The notes under the pieces: generated by a model
The model's database searches: none
The model's input: only the letters and a program-made list of their open reading frames with translations
What the model was told of the DNA's origin: nothing
In this document: positions 1 through 10,729 of the stretch, one piece after another
How the letters are laid out: the number at the start of each line of letters is the position of its first letter
Numbering within the stretch: position 1 is the first letter of the stretch
Assembly (NCBI RefSeq): GCF_029784165.1
Contig: NC_073695.1
Location: forward strand, 213,929,896-213,993,895
Length of the DNA: 64,000 nt
Direction: 5' to 3'
Source of the DNA: Wyeomyia smithii
Taxonomy: Eukaryota; Arthropoda; Insecta; Diptera; Culicidae
Position numbers and translations under genes: made by a program

Positions 1-1015
1 TGTGGGTCACTTAATTGACTACTACTCCACTATAAGGAAATTCCCAAAAATGATATTTTCAGGAATGGTGTCCCACTAGTAGACGAACATTCGCTCATAC
101 TCACAATTTTCCGCTAGGCTGGCCGAACTGAGAAAATTCGATTTTTTCAATAATTTGCCTTATATACGTGTGTAGGTCACTTTTTCGACTACTACTCCAC
201 TATAAGGAAATTCCCAAAAATGATATTTTCAGGAATGGTAACCCACTAGTAGACCAACATTCGCTCATACTCACAATTTTCCGCTAGGCTGGCCGAACTG
301 GGAAAATTCGATTTTTTCAATAATTTGCCTTATATACGTGTGTGGGTCACTTATTTGACTACTACTCCACTATAAGGAAATTCCCAAAAATGATATTTTC
401 AGGAATGGTGACCCACTAGTAGACCAACATTCGCTCATACTCACAATTTTCCGCTAGGCCGGCCGAACTGAGAAAATTCGATATTTTCAATAATTTGCCT
501 TATATACGTGTGTAGGTCACTTATTCGACTACTACTTCACTATAAGGAAATTCCCAAAAATGATATTTTCAGGAATGGTGTCCCACTAGTAGACCAACAT
601 TCGCTCATACTCACAAGTTTCCGCTAGGCCGGCCGAACTGAGAAAATTCGATTTTTTTAATAATTTGCCTTATATACGTGTGTGGGTCACTTAATTGACT
701 ACTACTCCACTATAAGGAAATTCCCAAAAATGATATTTTCAGGAATGGTGATCCACTAGTAGACCAACATTCGCTCATACTCACAATTTTCCGCTAGGCC
801 GGCCGAACTGGGAAAATTCGATTTTTTCAACAATTTGCCTTATATACGTGTGTAGGTCACTTATTCGACTACTACTCCACTATAAGGAAATTCCCAAAAA
901 TGATATTTTCAGGAATGGTGACCCACTAGTAGACCAACATTCGCTCATACTCACAATTTTCCGCTAGGCCGGCCGAACTGGGAAAATTTGATTTTTCCAA
1001 TAATTTGCCTTATAT
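1..1015. repeat. 170-bp satellite array, six copies
   Basis: Six head-to-tail monomers begin at 1, 171, 341, 511, 681 and 851, an exact 170-bp period with only scattered substitutions. Each monomer opens with TGTRGGTCACTT, contains GGAAATTCCCAAAAATGATA and ends with GCCTTATATACGTG. The first 20 bases alternate between two types: copies 1, 3 and 5 read TGTGGG...TTGACT, copies 2, 4 and 6 read TGTAGG...TCGACT. The array starts at the window edge and may extend to the left. The right edge is an inverted copy of the monomer head (GTGACCTACACAC, 1016-1028). It codes for nothing I can see. Confidence 0.97.
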
Positions 1016-1215
1016 GTGACCTACACACTGAAAGTTTGTGGTCGCTACTAGAAATTTCCCAAATGAAAGTGAAACTGATCTTTTTTAACAGTTTTCTGAT
1101 GTATTAGTTATCTCTTTTAATTAAAAGAATTTTTCAATTAATTTTCACTACGTAACTTGAAAGCTGACTTGCATGCAAGTTCTTGCGCGATTTGTCCTTG
1201 CGCATTTAACCCGGG

Positions 1216-1308
1216 TAGCACAATGGTTACGTTTGCGTTGCGTGGACGTTAATTTGACAGAAAATGTATAACTGTCAAATTGCCGCAAATGCAGCCGCAA
1301 CGTACGCA
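1216..1308. mobile_element. short TIR element, family 'CACAATGG', copy 1
   Basis: This element of about 95 bp is also present at 18703-18817 and 48924-49032. All three share GTTTGCGTTGCGTxGACGTT, then TTTGACAGAAAATGTAT, then CTGTCAAA and GCCGCAA. In the other two copies the ends are imperfect inverted repeats (GCCCAAGCACAATGGAT and its complement). This copy has degenerate ends. It is non-coding and MITE-like; no superfamily could be assigned. Confidence 0.75.
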
Positions 1309-1694
1309 TGCGACCAGACCGAAGCGCCGTTTATTTAATTTGAGCTATTAACATCAAGGGAAATTGAAAATCTGCCTTTCATGGAAAAAAGAAATCATTT
1401 GAGCAGTTCATAATGATATTGCTATGAATATTATTCCGGTTCCGACAATTCTCAGTTTTCTTGAGACTGAGAGTCGCCATCTTGGATTTAAGTATGGCAT
1501 TTGAGGTCGATTTATAGCCTCTGTGCATCATCACTATTACGGAAATACCCAGTGTCGTGACGCTTAGAAGCCATCTTGTTGCATTTTTCAAATTTGCGCA
1601 GTTCCACATTTAAAACTCAGAATGAGGAGAAAATGCCTCTACGTGGTTTGTCTATCCTATGTACGCTCACGTTCGCTTTTTCTCTCTCCACGCA

Positions 1695-2152
1695 CCTGTT
1701 CTTCCCAGTAATGCTACATTACATGTTCAGATTTATCTGTATTTTACAGCTTTGATTGGTCGAAATCTGCGTTCAAAACAAAGCTCTACAGTTTTCCCCA
1801 TTTCGGTGGACGCTGTTAAAAACTGACTAGTTATAAGTTACTAGTATTTAAATTTGGCCAATTTTCATGACGCTCTCAATGTTTCCGGTGTTTCAATTTG
1901 CACCACTATTTCAGAATAGGAACTGGGAACCTGTTCTTCCCAGTAATGCTACATTACATGTTCAGATTTATCTGTATTTTACAGCTTTGATTGGTCGAAA
2001 TCTGCGTTCAAAACAAAGCTCTACAGTTTTCCCCATTTCGGTGGACGCTGTTAAAAACTGACTAGTTATAAGTTACTAGTATTTAAATTTGGCCAATTTT
2101 CATGACGCTCTCAATGTTTCCGGTGTTTCAATTTGCACCACTATTTCAGAAT
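1695..2152. repeat. 223-bp direct duplication
   Basis: Positions 1695-1917 are repeated nearly identically at 1930-2152, with 12 bp between. Each copy begins CCTGTTCTTCCCAGTAATGC and ends ACTATTTCAGAAT. The unit contains TTCAGATTTATCTGTATTTTA, a version of the CAGATTT-rich ends seen at 20028, 36969 and 41684. The near identity implies a recent duplication. The small open frames here look like chance. Confidence 0.95.
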
Positions 2153-4003
2153 GTTGCCGTGAGACGTAATTCTACGTCAAAAGAAAAAAACATAAGAGCA
2201 AAATCATTTCTAATCGCCTGGAAATACGCGAAAATTTAATCGACCATTTTTGATTTGAATGAAACTTTGCACACGTATTTGGCTTAGCAAACTGAGCATT
2301 TTTCACAGGTGGAGAGATTTTTTACACCTATGAGTTACATTCTAAAAGGGCGTATGCCTTTTGGCATAGGTTTTATTCGAAGCATTGTAGCCCAGAAACC
2401 GTTAGTTGTATAGAAAAACTGTCTGAGAATGAGTTGTAGCGAATCGAAAATGCATTGTACAAAAAAAATTTTTTTTGAACAAAAAAAATTAAAAATAAAC
2501 ATTAATTTTCAATTTAAAAAAAAAAGAGTTGAATTTTTTTTTAATTTTTTTTTAAAGAAACTTGACATTAATACGCAACTTAAAAAAAAAAGTCCAGGAT
2601 GGAGAAATGAAAAATATTTTTTTTATGGTAGATTAATTTTTTTATGAAAATTCCAATTCAAACATTTTTCAAAATATTTGTATTTTGATGATTTTAAAAG
2701 ATGCAGATGCTCATTTTGAATCAAAAAGCTCTTGGTAGTAAACATTCTAAAGGCATTGGTTTTCGAGTTATTTCTAATTTAAGCTCGAAAAATTATTAAA
2801 ATTTAGGAAAATACACGTTTTTCTTAATTTGTCCATGGTTCTCCAGCAAAAACCATACGTTCATTGGAATGCGTGATCAAAAATATACAATTTATTCTTT
2901 GACAACAAAACGATTGGGCGAACGGTTCTCAAGAAAAGAGATATATGTTTTAAGTGATATAAATATATATAAGAATCAAATATTTATTTTCAAGTTTTAT
3001 TATCTTAGGAACATATTTTTTTATGACATAGATACTTTACAGAACTAGTTTCACCTTATATTTTATATACATCATAAGTAAATGATTCGTCATCTCTTGA
3101 AAACAGCTTCGTTTGTATCTTATTTTCTGAAATCGGAACAAAAGAGTAATACCCTTGTGTGGCAGCTATTATTATAGATTTTTGGAAAATATTGCTCCAT
3201 TCTGTAACTCCTTGTTCATATTCTTCATATAATACCCAACTTAATGACATTTTTGATTAATTTTTATTACTTTTCTGATTAGACCAATCATACAATTCTT
3301 TTGCGCTTGTAATGGGATGTTCATGTAATGGGATGTTCAAGTCGCAAAAAATGCAACTCTGCATCGACGTTATATTTTGTTTTGAACATGCAAAGACTTG
3401 CAAAGTTTTTTCTATTTTTATATCGTGAGGCAGCTCCATTAGACATTAGTATCGCTTTTTTCAACTCTATTGTTGTTTTCAAAAAACTCATTAATTTGGC
3501 AATGAACACCTGAACCGCAACAGTATCATGATGGAGTACTTCCGATATTATGATGAAGCTGATATTCTTAAGTGTTCCAGATTCTGAATAGTAAACAACG
3601 AAGGGATGAATGGTGGCTTGACTATCATTCCAATAACTACACGAATCACAAATTGGTAAAGACGTAGCTTGAATTTAAAATAACTCGAAAACCAACGCCT
3701 TTAGAATATTTACTACCAAGAGCTTTTTAGTTCAAAATGACTATCTGCATCTTATAAAATCATCAGAATACAAATATTTTCAAAAATGTTTAAATTAGAA
3801 TTTTTATAAACAAATTTATCTACCATAAAAAAATATTTTTCATTTCTCCATCCTGGACTTTCTTTAAAAAATTGCGTATTAACGTCAAGCTTCTTTAAAA
3901 ATAAATAAAAAAAATTCAACTCTTTTTTTAATTGAAATTTAATGTTTATTTTTAATTTTTTTTTGGTCAAAAAAAAATTTTTTTTTTGTACAGTGTATAT
4001 TTT

Positions 4004-4922
4004 TTGAAGTAGAATACTTCTCTCAGGAAGTTCGGCTACATAGGGATGTGAAATGAAAATCTAAAACTGAAAAAAGTGAAAAATATGTCCAATTTCAAAT
4101 GCTAATAAATCGGTTAGTATTCGATGGATTTCCTTCGTTTTTGCAGCAATCGATTAGAAAATCTTCTAAGATTTCTACCAAATGCATGAAATTGCAATTT
4201 TATTATTTGAACTATTGTACTATTGAAAATTCTTAAGCCTTGTCAAAACACAAAATTCGACCTCCGATTGGTCGTTATACGATTGCTTTCTTAAGCGCGA
4301 TCGGCAGAGTTATGGACCTAGTAAATTGGGAATGCATCATTTGGCCTATATAAGAGCTTCTTCAAATAATAAACAGACATTTCATCGGATATTAAATTGG
4401 ACAACTGAAATTTGAAGAACACAAATGAATATTTGAAGAGTTAATATTTTCTCGTTTTGCGCTATAATCCAAAGTTAATTATCTTCATCTACATGCATAC
4501 TCTGACTATTATTACGTGTTTGCGTCGCTTAGTATTTGGCTACGGTTATGCAGAACGAAAATAACGGCGCGATGCGATTTGGCAAGAAATGTGTTGAAAT
4601 GTATAGCTCTACTTCGCCTTAAAAAGACATGTACATTTCACCACGGTAAGGCGACATCGCGCCGTCATTCGCGTTCTTCATAACCGTAGCCTTTGTTCCG
4701 TTCCCGTTCAATGATGTCGTATTAAAAGTGCATATTACAATTCGGCAGCACCTTAACTTCTCATTTGCACAAAATTTAAAAATATTCAAAGAACTTCATT
4801 CAAAATATCAAACAAAAAGAAATTACAATACTGCCACTGGACGGTCAATGTTTATATACTAGAAAAAATGACTGACACGCAAGAAGCCGGGTTATCTTTC
4901 TTGTAAAAGTATTCTACTTCAA
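4004..4922. mobile_element. 919-bp TIR element inserted in the foldback's right arm
   Basis: It is bounded by a 16-bp perfect inverted repeat, TTGAAGTAGAATACTT (4004-4019), with its complement at 4907-4922. Its position explains why the right arm of the surrounding foldback is split. A CCTATATAAGAG motif lies near 4345, and a near-palindrome lies inside at 4538-4691. No protein is recognisable, so it is probably non-autonomous. Confidence 0.7.
4538..4691. repeat. 154-bp imperfect palindrome
   Basis: GGCTACGGTTATG at 4538 is matched by CATAACCGTAGCC ending at 4691. The pairing continues inward over about 65 bp per arm (for example ACGGCGCGATG against CATCGCGCCGT). It may be a separate hairpin MITE nested in the 4004-4922 element. 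Confidence 0.8.
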
Positions 4923-5186
4923 CCTTGCGGTCGTGGCTTTGCATACAACCTTCCTGTGATTTTTTTTATGATGAATTTTTAATTCCCTACAACTCATTCT
5001 CAGACAGTTTTTCTATACAACCAACGGTTTCTGGACTACAACGCTTCGAATAAAACCTATGCCAAAAGGCATACGCCCTTTTAGAATGTAACTCATGGGT
5101 GTAAAAAATCTCTCCATCTGTGAAAAATGCTCAGTTTGCTAAGCCAAATACGTGTGCAAAGTTTCATTCAAATCAAAAATGGTCGA

Positions 5187-5942
5187 TATTCGACCATAGG
5201 TCATTTGGCGCGATCTTGCTCATAAGAATTACCCATCCCACCCAAAGGGAAGACAACTGGGTATAGATTTGCCTCCACTTTGGGAACCACTCACTGATTG
5301 GCTGAAATTGAAAACCCCGAGAGCGTTAAAATTTATCATCAGGCTTGCTGGCAGTGTTGCTGAGCAACATTGTTCGTTGTTTTGATTTATGTTTTTAATG
5401 ATGTCACCTGTTACAATCTAAAATAATTTTAAGTGAACATTAAAAAAAGTACAAAGCGTACAAATACGGGCGTAGTAAGAGATCCGACTTGGATCATCAC
5501 TAATATCAATTACCAAAAGATCCAAAAGATTTAAAAGTGCGCAAGGAGTTATTACGGTTTTGCGTGAAGCATAAGAACAGCATACCGCTGCTCAATGTCG
5601 GGAGTAAATAGTGTAGTGTGAGCTTATTTCTACTTTTGAATCCGTTCTGGATTAAGTTTGGAACATACCTGTTGAGGCATATTGCTTGTGCGGAGAGTAC
5701 AATTCAGATGGGTCATTGAATGAATCATAATCATTGATGGATAACACGTTCGATTTTAAGTATATTAAAGATGCAGATTCTCCGGTAACCCTCAGACGGT
5801 AAAACTATCGCCTACAGGAGGAATTGGGCATAATGGTGATAAAAAGCATTAAAATATTCAAGTTACAACAGGGATCATCGAGGTGGATGAGGAAGAATAG
5901 TAAGAAGCCAGATGTCTCCCCTTAGAGCTGGGTATCCCTGAC
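5187..5942. other. gene-free stretch
   Basis: I see no coding exon, RNA gene or clear repeat here. Short open frames lack recognisable domains. Confidence 0.5.
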
Positions 5943-6096
5943 CAATGAGTATAAAAGAGAGGTGAGGAGAAAACTTACTAACACTTGCACGCGCCCCTCT
6001 GCTCGCCCCCCTATGCCAAGAGTTGATGCCAAATAGTGACGTATACTAATACTAGAGAAATGCACTCTCCTCCTCACCTCTCTTTTATTCTCATTG
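5943..6096. mobile_element. MITE with 9-bp target-site duplication
   Basis: The inverted ends read CAATGAGtATAAAAGAGAGG at the left and, in complement, CAATGAGaATAAAAGAGAGG at the right. ATCCCTGAC flanks both sides directly (5934-5942 and 6097-6105). A 9-bp duplication with long TIRs fits a Mutator-like non-autonomous element by family convention; there is no ORF. Confidence 0.82.
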
Positions 6097-6170
6097 ATCC
6101 CTGACCTACAGAATACGTCAAAATGGGCTGCGTGCACTGTCCGCCATTACCGCTCGTGGAAAGCTGGATA

Positions 6171-6388
6171 CTACCGCTCTCGCATAACAGTCCTATGTAA
6201 AATTTTAGTGTTTTCTCATTTTTGCGTCCATTTTGGCATGCTTTTCAACAATAGTCATTAAAAAAGTAAGGTTTGATTCCCACAACCTGGATTTGGCTAC
6301 TCTTGAAGAGCATGCGGGTCCACTCCGCAAAAAAAAAACAAAAGACAGGACTTTTACATAGGACTGTTTTGCGAATAGCGGCAGTATA
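6171..6388. repeat. inverted repeat with ~147-bp spacer
   Basis: ACAGTCCTATGTAAAA near 6187-6202 is inverted at 6350-6365. The match extends outward to the complement of the TACTACCGCT block near 6171. It is probably a decayed TIR element. The GGAAAGCTGGAT just left of it resembles the terminus of the 'ATCCAGCTTTTTACGC' family at 9122 and 19432. Confidence 0.65.
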
Positions 6389-6402
6389 GTGAATTGAAAC
6401 AG

Positions 6403-6552
6403 AATTCTCGACTACTTTGTGATAAGGTCGTATGTCTAAACGTAAACAAAACGAGTGAGAGTTGTATTCCTTGTACTTCACAAGCACAAATCATCTCTCA
6501 CTCGTTTTGTTTACGTAATACATAAGACCTTATCACAAAGTAGTCGAGAATT
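6403..6552. repeat. 150-bp near-perfect hairpin element
   Basis: Arms of about 60 bp run from AATTCTCGACTACTTTGTGA at 6403 to the complement ending at 6552. Both arms hold GTTTACGT/ACGTAAAC and CGAGTGAGAG. The loop is about 28 bp. It is MITE-like and non-coding. Confidence 0.92.
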
Positions 6553-7056
6553 GTTCAATATTTGAACGCAAAAAAAAAACGTTATGTTAAGTAACTTACT
6601 TTTTACCAAATTTCACAAAATTTTCAATTTTCGTTTTCTGGTGAATTCAAACTTCCTGGAAATTTCAAGACTCTAGACTGTTGCTAATGGCAATTTCGTC
6701 CCATTACATAAATCAGCAAAACGAGAAACCCGCTTTTTATGAGATGGGACAATCAGTTTGGACGGTTTTCTAACTTTTTTTTCTTCATCTATGATTTTCT
6801 AACTTGTCAGAACAAAGTTGTTGAATTCATCCACTGTTACAAAAAGATATAAATGATATCCAAATAAAAATGCAAAAGCAGACACCCTGTAAGGGTTAAT
6901 AACTGAGCGACAGACCTTATAGCGACATATCTTAACGATATTCAGATCTGGCGGCATCTGAAATCGTAGCAACTACGAATTGTTCTATCTGACCAGCGAA
7001 CAGAAGCATAAATTTTCCATGAGTCATTCAATTTTATTATGCAAAAACCTAATCTA

Positions 7057-8946
7057 TCAATAACCAATGCTTGTACTATGAGCAACCTCCTGAAGCTGTC
7101 GCCTCTGCGAGTATTGACTGATGCTTGTGTGATAGAGAGGAATACACTTCAGAATCTGCGAATTTGATTCTGTTATTCTCACTGCAACATAATCACCGCT
7201 TACAATCGTCTTCCTTTCCCGGCCGTACGGATCGTCGAAAGGAACATCGCCTGCCGGAATTATCACTTTTATATTTCCATCATTTCTTCCGCACAGATCG
7301 TGTTTGGATCGTCTGCTGTATCCTTCAACTAAAATCAGCTGCTCACATCCAACCCATTGAGCATTTAGTTCACTCGCTCCTGCTCGATACGTTTGAATCA
7401 TTTTCTTAACTCTAAGTTTTTTCAGATCTTCTGATACGTCATCCTTATAACGGCGATAAGCTGTTGTTTTCTGCAAGACACAATGAAAAATAAATTTCGG
7501 TTAATCCAATACATTATATCCATTACCTCGCGCATGCTGTAGGCGAACAGGAATGCGGTGTGATATTTTACTAACTGAATTAGAGAAATAGTTTCAGCGA
7601 ACTCTTCATCAGTTTCCCCACAAAATCCACAAATAAAATCGCTTGATAGCGTCACATCTGGTATCACCGTACGTATTTCACTGACCAAACTAAGATATGC
7701 TGCAATGTGAAAGTATAGTTTTTGCGTCATAAATCCGTTCGATGTTCCTATAGTTATATGTACCTTCTCTAGTATATCCCCGTCGCATACGGTCCAACAC
7801 CGTATTACTACCAGATTGAGCTGGTAAGTGTAAACTGTTGCATATGTTAGGATATCGTGCTATTGTTTGCAGTACTTCCTTAGGAAAATCTTTCGGATGA
7901 GGTGAGGTAAACCTTATTCTCATTTCTGGTACCGTTTCAGCTAACTCCGCAAGTAGCTCTGAAAACCTAAGTCCACCTACTTTGGTTTTGTAAACAGTCT
8001 TAAACCCTTCCGCCAGTACGGTAGCCTGTTTGTCACTTCCCTGATTGCCGCTTATGTCCCTATAGCTATTCACGTTTTGACCAAGAAGTGTAACTTCTTT
8101 AATCCCTTTAGCTTCAAGCTTACGCACCTCATCTTTAATCGAACTAATCGGTCTTGATCGCTCTTTCCCCCGCGTAAACGGTACAATACAAAAGGCGCAC
8201 ATGTTATCGCATCCGCGCATTATCGATACGAAAGACGTTCGAGACTTACGATCCAGTTTCACCGGAATAATATCCGCATAAGTTTCATCCATTGACAGCA
8301 TCACGTTAATCGCTTTCTGACCGGTTTGTCCTACAGATAGCAGCCGAGGTAAGTCTTTATAGCTATCCGGACCTGCAACAACATCAACTGCTCGTTCTTT
8401 TTCGACTAACTGATTTTTCAACCGTTCTGCCATACATCCCAAAACACCCACGAGCATAGGTCTATTAGATTCTTCCCGTTTTTCCCTCATTTGTCTAAGG
8501 TGTCTGAGCCGATTCCAAACCGTCTGCTCTGCTCCTTCTCTAATTGCACAAGTGACCATCAGTACAATGTCCGCATCCTTAATACTACCAACTCGCTGAT
8601 ACTCATGAGCTTTTAAAATTGACCACACAATTTCCATATCGTTTGTATTCATCTGACAACCGTAGATTTCGAAGAATACTTTCTGACCCCGTCCAAGCAG
8701 AGCTTCTCGGGGTAAATAGGGTAACTCCGAATGTCGATTAACATTATCTATTTGCTCAGGCACAAAGTTAGACCGATGAATAAAGTCCTGCAAGCTTGGG
8801 CCCTCGACAAACTTATTATGCTTACTTTGGGAACTTGTTAACCGATACTTAACGGCGTAACTTTTAACACTAACTTTGCGCAAAATCTCTCCGCGTGATA
8901 CATGCCGCAGTAAGTTAATCATTTTGTTAAACCGATAATGGTTCAC
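7057..8946 (-). CDS. CDK5RAP1-like tRNA methylthiotransferase (3 exons)
   Basis: CDS join(7057..7470, 7527..7699, 7764..8946) on the minus strand gives 589 residues, close to the animal family length. Both introns (64 and 56 bp) are GT-AG and phases join correctly. The family adds a 2-methylthio group to isopentenyl-adenosine 37 of tRNAs, mainly in mitochondria. Visible features: a basic N-terminus suited to mitochondrial import; an MTTase N-domain with Cys97, Cys133 and Cys171; a radical SAM motif GCDNMCAFC (Cys246, 250, 253) binding the second 4Fe-4S cluster; then a C-terminal TRAM domain (ILVEGYSRRS onward). All six cluster cysteines are present. A second Met at position 9 is an alternative start. 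AATAAA lies at 7033-7038, 19 bp past the stop. Function is by homology; exon calls are mine. Confidence 0.95.
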
Positions 8947-9121
8947 TACTGAATATTTTTCTAACTAAAAATACACATACTAACTTATTTCTTGTGTTGA
9001 GTAACGAATTTATTTTTGGCTGTGTTTACAAACAAACGGCTTTTATTTCTACACTGAGTAAAAACGCAGGGTTTACAGTGGTGATTCGTTCGTTGGGTGT
9101 TTGTAGTTGGTTGCGATCTCT

Positions 9122-9678
9122 ATTCAGCTTTTTACGCGCCATAATGGCGGACGCTATAATGCGAAGTTCGTAATAAATTACCCACCCTTTTGACAACAAG
9201 GCAATCCACGAGACAGTTGCAATCAGCTGATTTCAGTCTGTTTTCAACTTATGACAGCTTTGTGTATGTTCGATCGGTCTCAACTTGGTAGCAATCCGGA
9301 TCCAGAAGCGTGAAAAACAAATGTTATCCGATCGGTAGTTCTAGTATCGCAAGTGACAATCCTAAATACAAAAATAAAAGATCACTTTTGATGTTATTGC
9401 CGACATTAAAAGATTTCGGTTTTGGTCGTGTTTTGGTTTTGCAGCTAGACAAACAGCAACAATGACAAACGTACAAGCAAAGAAACGTCACCCGTGGATT
9501 GCCTTACTCTGCTTACGTCAGTTTGAAGTCTTCATACAATTTATCAAAAGAAAAATATTTCTGGCAACATTTGTGTTGCCAATTTTTCAGAAATCGCAAA
9601 TCTGACGTAAGCAGTTAGGTTCGCATATTACGAACACGCATTATAGTGACCGCCATTATGGTGCGTAAAAAGCTGGAT
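9122..9678. mobile_element. TIR element 'ATCCAGCTTTTTACGC', carrying a nested MITE
   Basis: The left end CAGCTTTTTACGCGCCATAA is inverted at the right end (9658-9678), with ATAATGGCGG continuing the match. Related ends occur at 19432 and 21016. The interior includes CCACCCTTTTGACAA and CTCTGCTTACGTCAG, which are adjacent in the related sequence at 19575-19615 (read on the minus strand). Here they are split by the 9198-9505 MITE, so that insertion is secondary. No ORF. Confidence 0.85.
9198..9505. mobile_element. 308-bp MITE, family 'AAGGCAATCCACG', copy 1
   Basis: The ends are AAGGCAATCCACG and CGTGGATTGCCTT. A second copy lies inverted at 22201-22506 and a partial third at 24553-24685. All share CAGCTGATTTCAG-type sequence, a TTTTCAACTT block and ATCCGGAT near the centre. 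Copies 2 and 3 are preceded by TA, which suggests a TA target as in Tc1/mariner. Non-coding. Confidence 0.9.
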
Positions 9679-10448
9679 AGATCATATCATTGCACACGAA
9701 AAATAACCTCACTTTTCTGACACTTCCCACGGGTTTGTTTACGAGATGTTCCATTCACTTTTTATGGGGCTTATTACGGGAGTCACTTCACGGTGAGAAC
9801 GAAGTAAAAAAATCTCACGGTGACAAAAGACGCGTGCAAATCAAATGGGAATCACTTTCACCGTGCCTATTATAGTTGTCACTTCACCGTGAAGTGACTC
9901 CCGTGATAAGCCCCTATGCGATAGGAGTAAAAATGAATGATACGAGTACGTAAAAGATGGAAAAACTCTCCGCCTATGCGAATTAATTACTGTGATCTTT
10001 TAGTTTATTCTTGGAAACGGAAATTTTAACAAGACACTTCCGCATTTTTATTCGAGCCGAAAGTTTTACTATGTAAACAAACCCGCGACAACTGTCAAAT
10101 CTCTTTTTTCTTCTTGTTTTGTGACGTCATCGTGCAATGATCTTTTGCATGATGACGTCACAAAAAAACGAAGGAGAAAGAGATTTGACAGTTGTCGCGG
10201 GCTTGTTTACATAGTAAAATTTTCGGCTCGAATAAAAATGCGGAAGTGTCTTTTTAAAACTTGCGTTTCCAAGAATAAACCAAAAGATCACAGTAACGAA
10301 TTCGCATAGGCGGAGAGTTATCCCATCTTTTTCGTACTCGTATCATACATTTTCACTCCTATTACATAAAAAGTGAATGAAACATCTTGTAAACAAACCC
10401 GTGGGAAGTGTCAAAAAAGTGAGGTTATTTTTCGTGTGCAATGATCTA
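9678..10448. mobile_element. 771-bp giant palindromic element
   Basis: The arms match almost throughout. TAGATCAT at 9678 pairs with ATGATCTA ending at 10448, and ACACGAAAAATAACC pairs near both ends. The centre lies around 10140, at matching TGACGTCA blocks. Only the left arm has an extra 149-bp block (9766-9914), which is a later insertion. The spacer is very short, so single-stranded DNA or RNA would form one long hairpin. No coding content. Confidence 0.92.
9766..9914. mobile_element. 149-bp hairpin MITE nested in the palindrome
   Basis: TIRs of about 30 bp start GGGGCTTATTACGGGAGTCA and end with the complement, TGACTCCCGTGATAAGCCCC. The trinucleotide TAT flanks both sides (9763-9765, 9915-9917). 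The matching place in the opposite arm of the palindrome (near 10365) is uninterrupted. GGG-type ends with a 3-bp duplication fit PIF/Harbinger by convention. Confidence 0.9.
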
Positions 10449-10449
10449 T

Positions 10450-10729
10450 TAGCGAATTTCTTTATTCCACCAGCTCACCTCGTTTTGACCTGGAAGCGCA
10501 CTAACTGCTGTCAAAACCCTCTTTTATTCGCTCGATTTTGACCCAGTTTTGACCTGCCGTGCTGCCCGAAGCGCACTGTAAAATTTGTCAGCTTCAACCC
10601 ACTACTGCACGTGCTTAGTTCGTAAACAATTATCTGGCATCTCTTTCTTACCTGCGTCGTAAATCGCGATGCCGTTTTTTTATTGCTCGGCAGATTTGCC
10701 CGGACGCAGTGAAATAAAGAAATTCGCTA
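10450..10729. mobile_element. 280-bp TIR element
   Basis: A perfect 17-bp inverted repeat, TAGCGAATTTCTTTATT (10450-10466), has its complement at 10713-10729. It abuts the right end of the large palindrome. The interior contains GCGCACT twice and TTTTGACC twice. Non-coding. Confidence 0.8.

Larger units (their letters stand above)
2240..5186. mobile_element. large foldback element with split inverted arms
   Basis: The left arm (2240-2780) is inverted on the right in two blocks. Outer arm 2240-2440 pairs with 4991-5186 (for example CGTATGCCTTTTGGCATAGG and its complement near 2350 and 5065). Inner arm 2459-2780 pairs with 3672-3992 (including CCAGGATGGAGAAATG near 2595 and its complement near 3845). 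The blocks are contiguous on the left but separated by about 1 kb on the right, where a second element (4004-4922) lies. I read it as one foldback or long-TIR element with arms of about 540 bp, later interrupted. The 2781-3671 centre has short open frames with no recognisable domain. Confidence 0.85.

Noticed and set aside
1..1015. CRISPR-like array
   Set aside because: The repeats are contiguous 170-bp units without unique spacers, in a eukaryotic genome; it is a satellite.
2429..2647. Lys/Phe-rich open frame
   Set aside because: A translation of A- and T-runs in the foldback arm.
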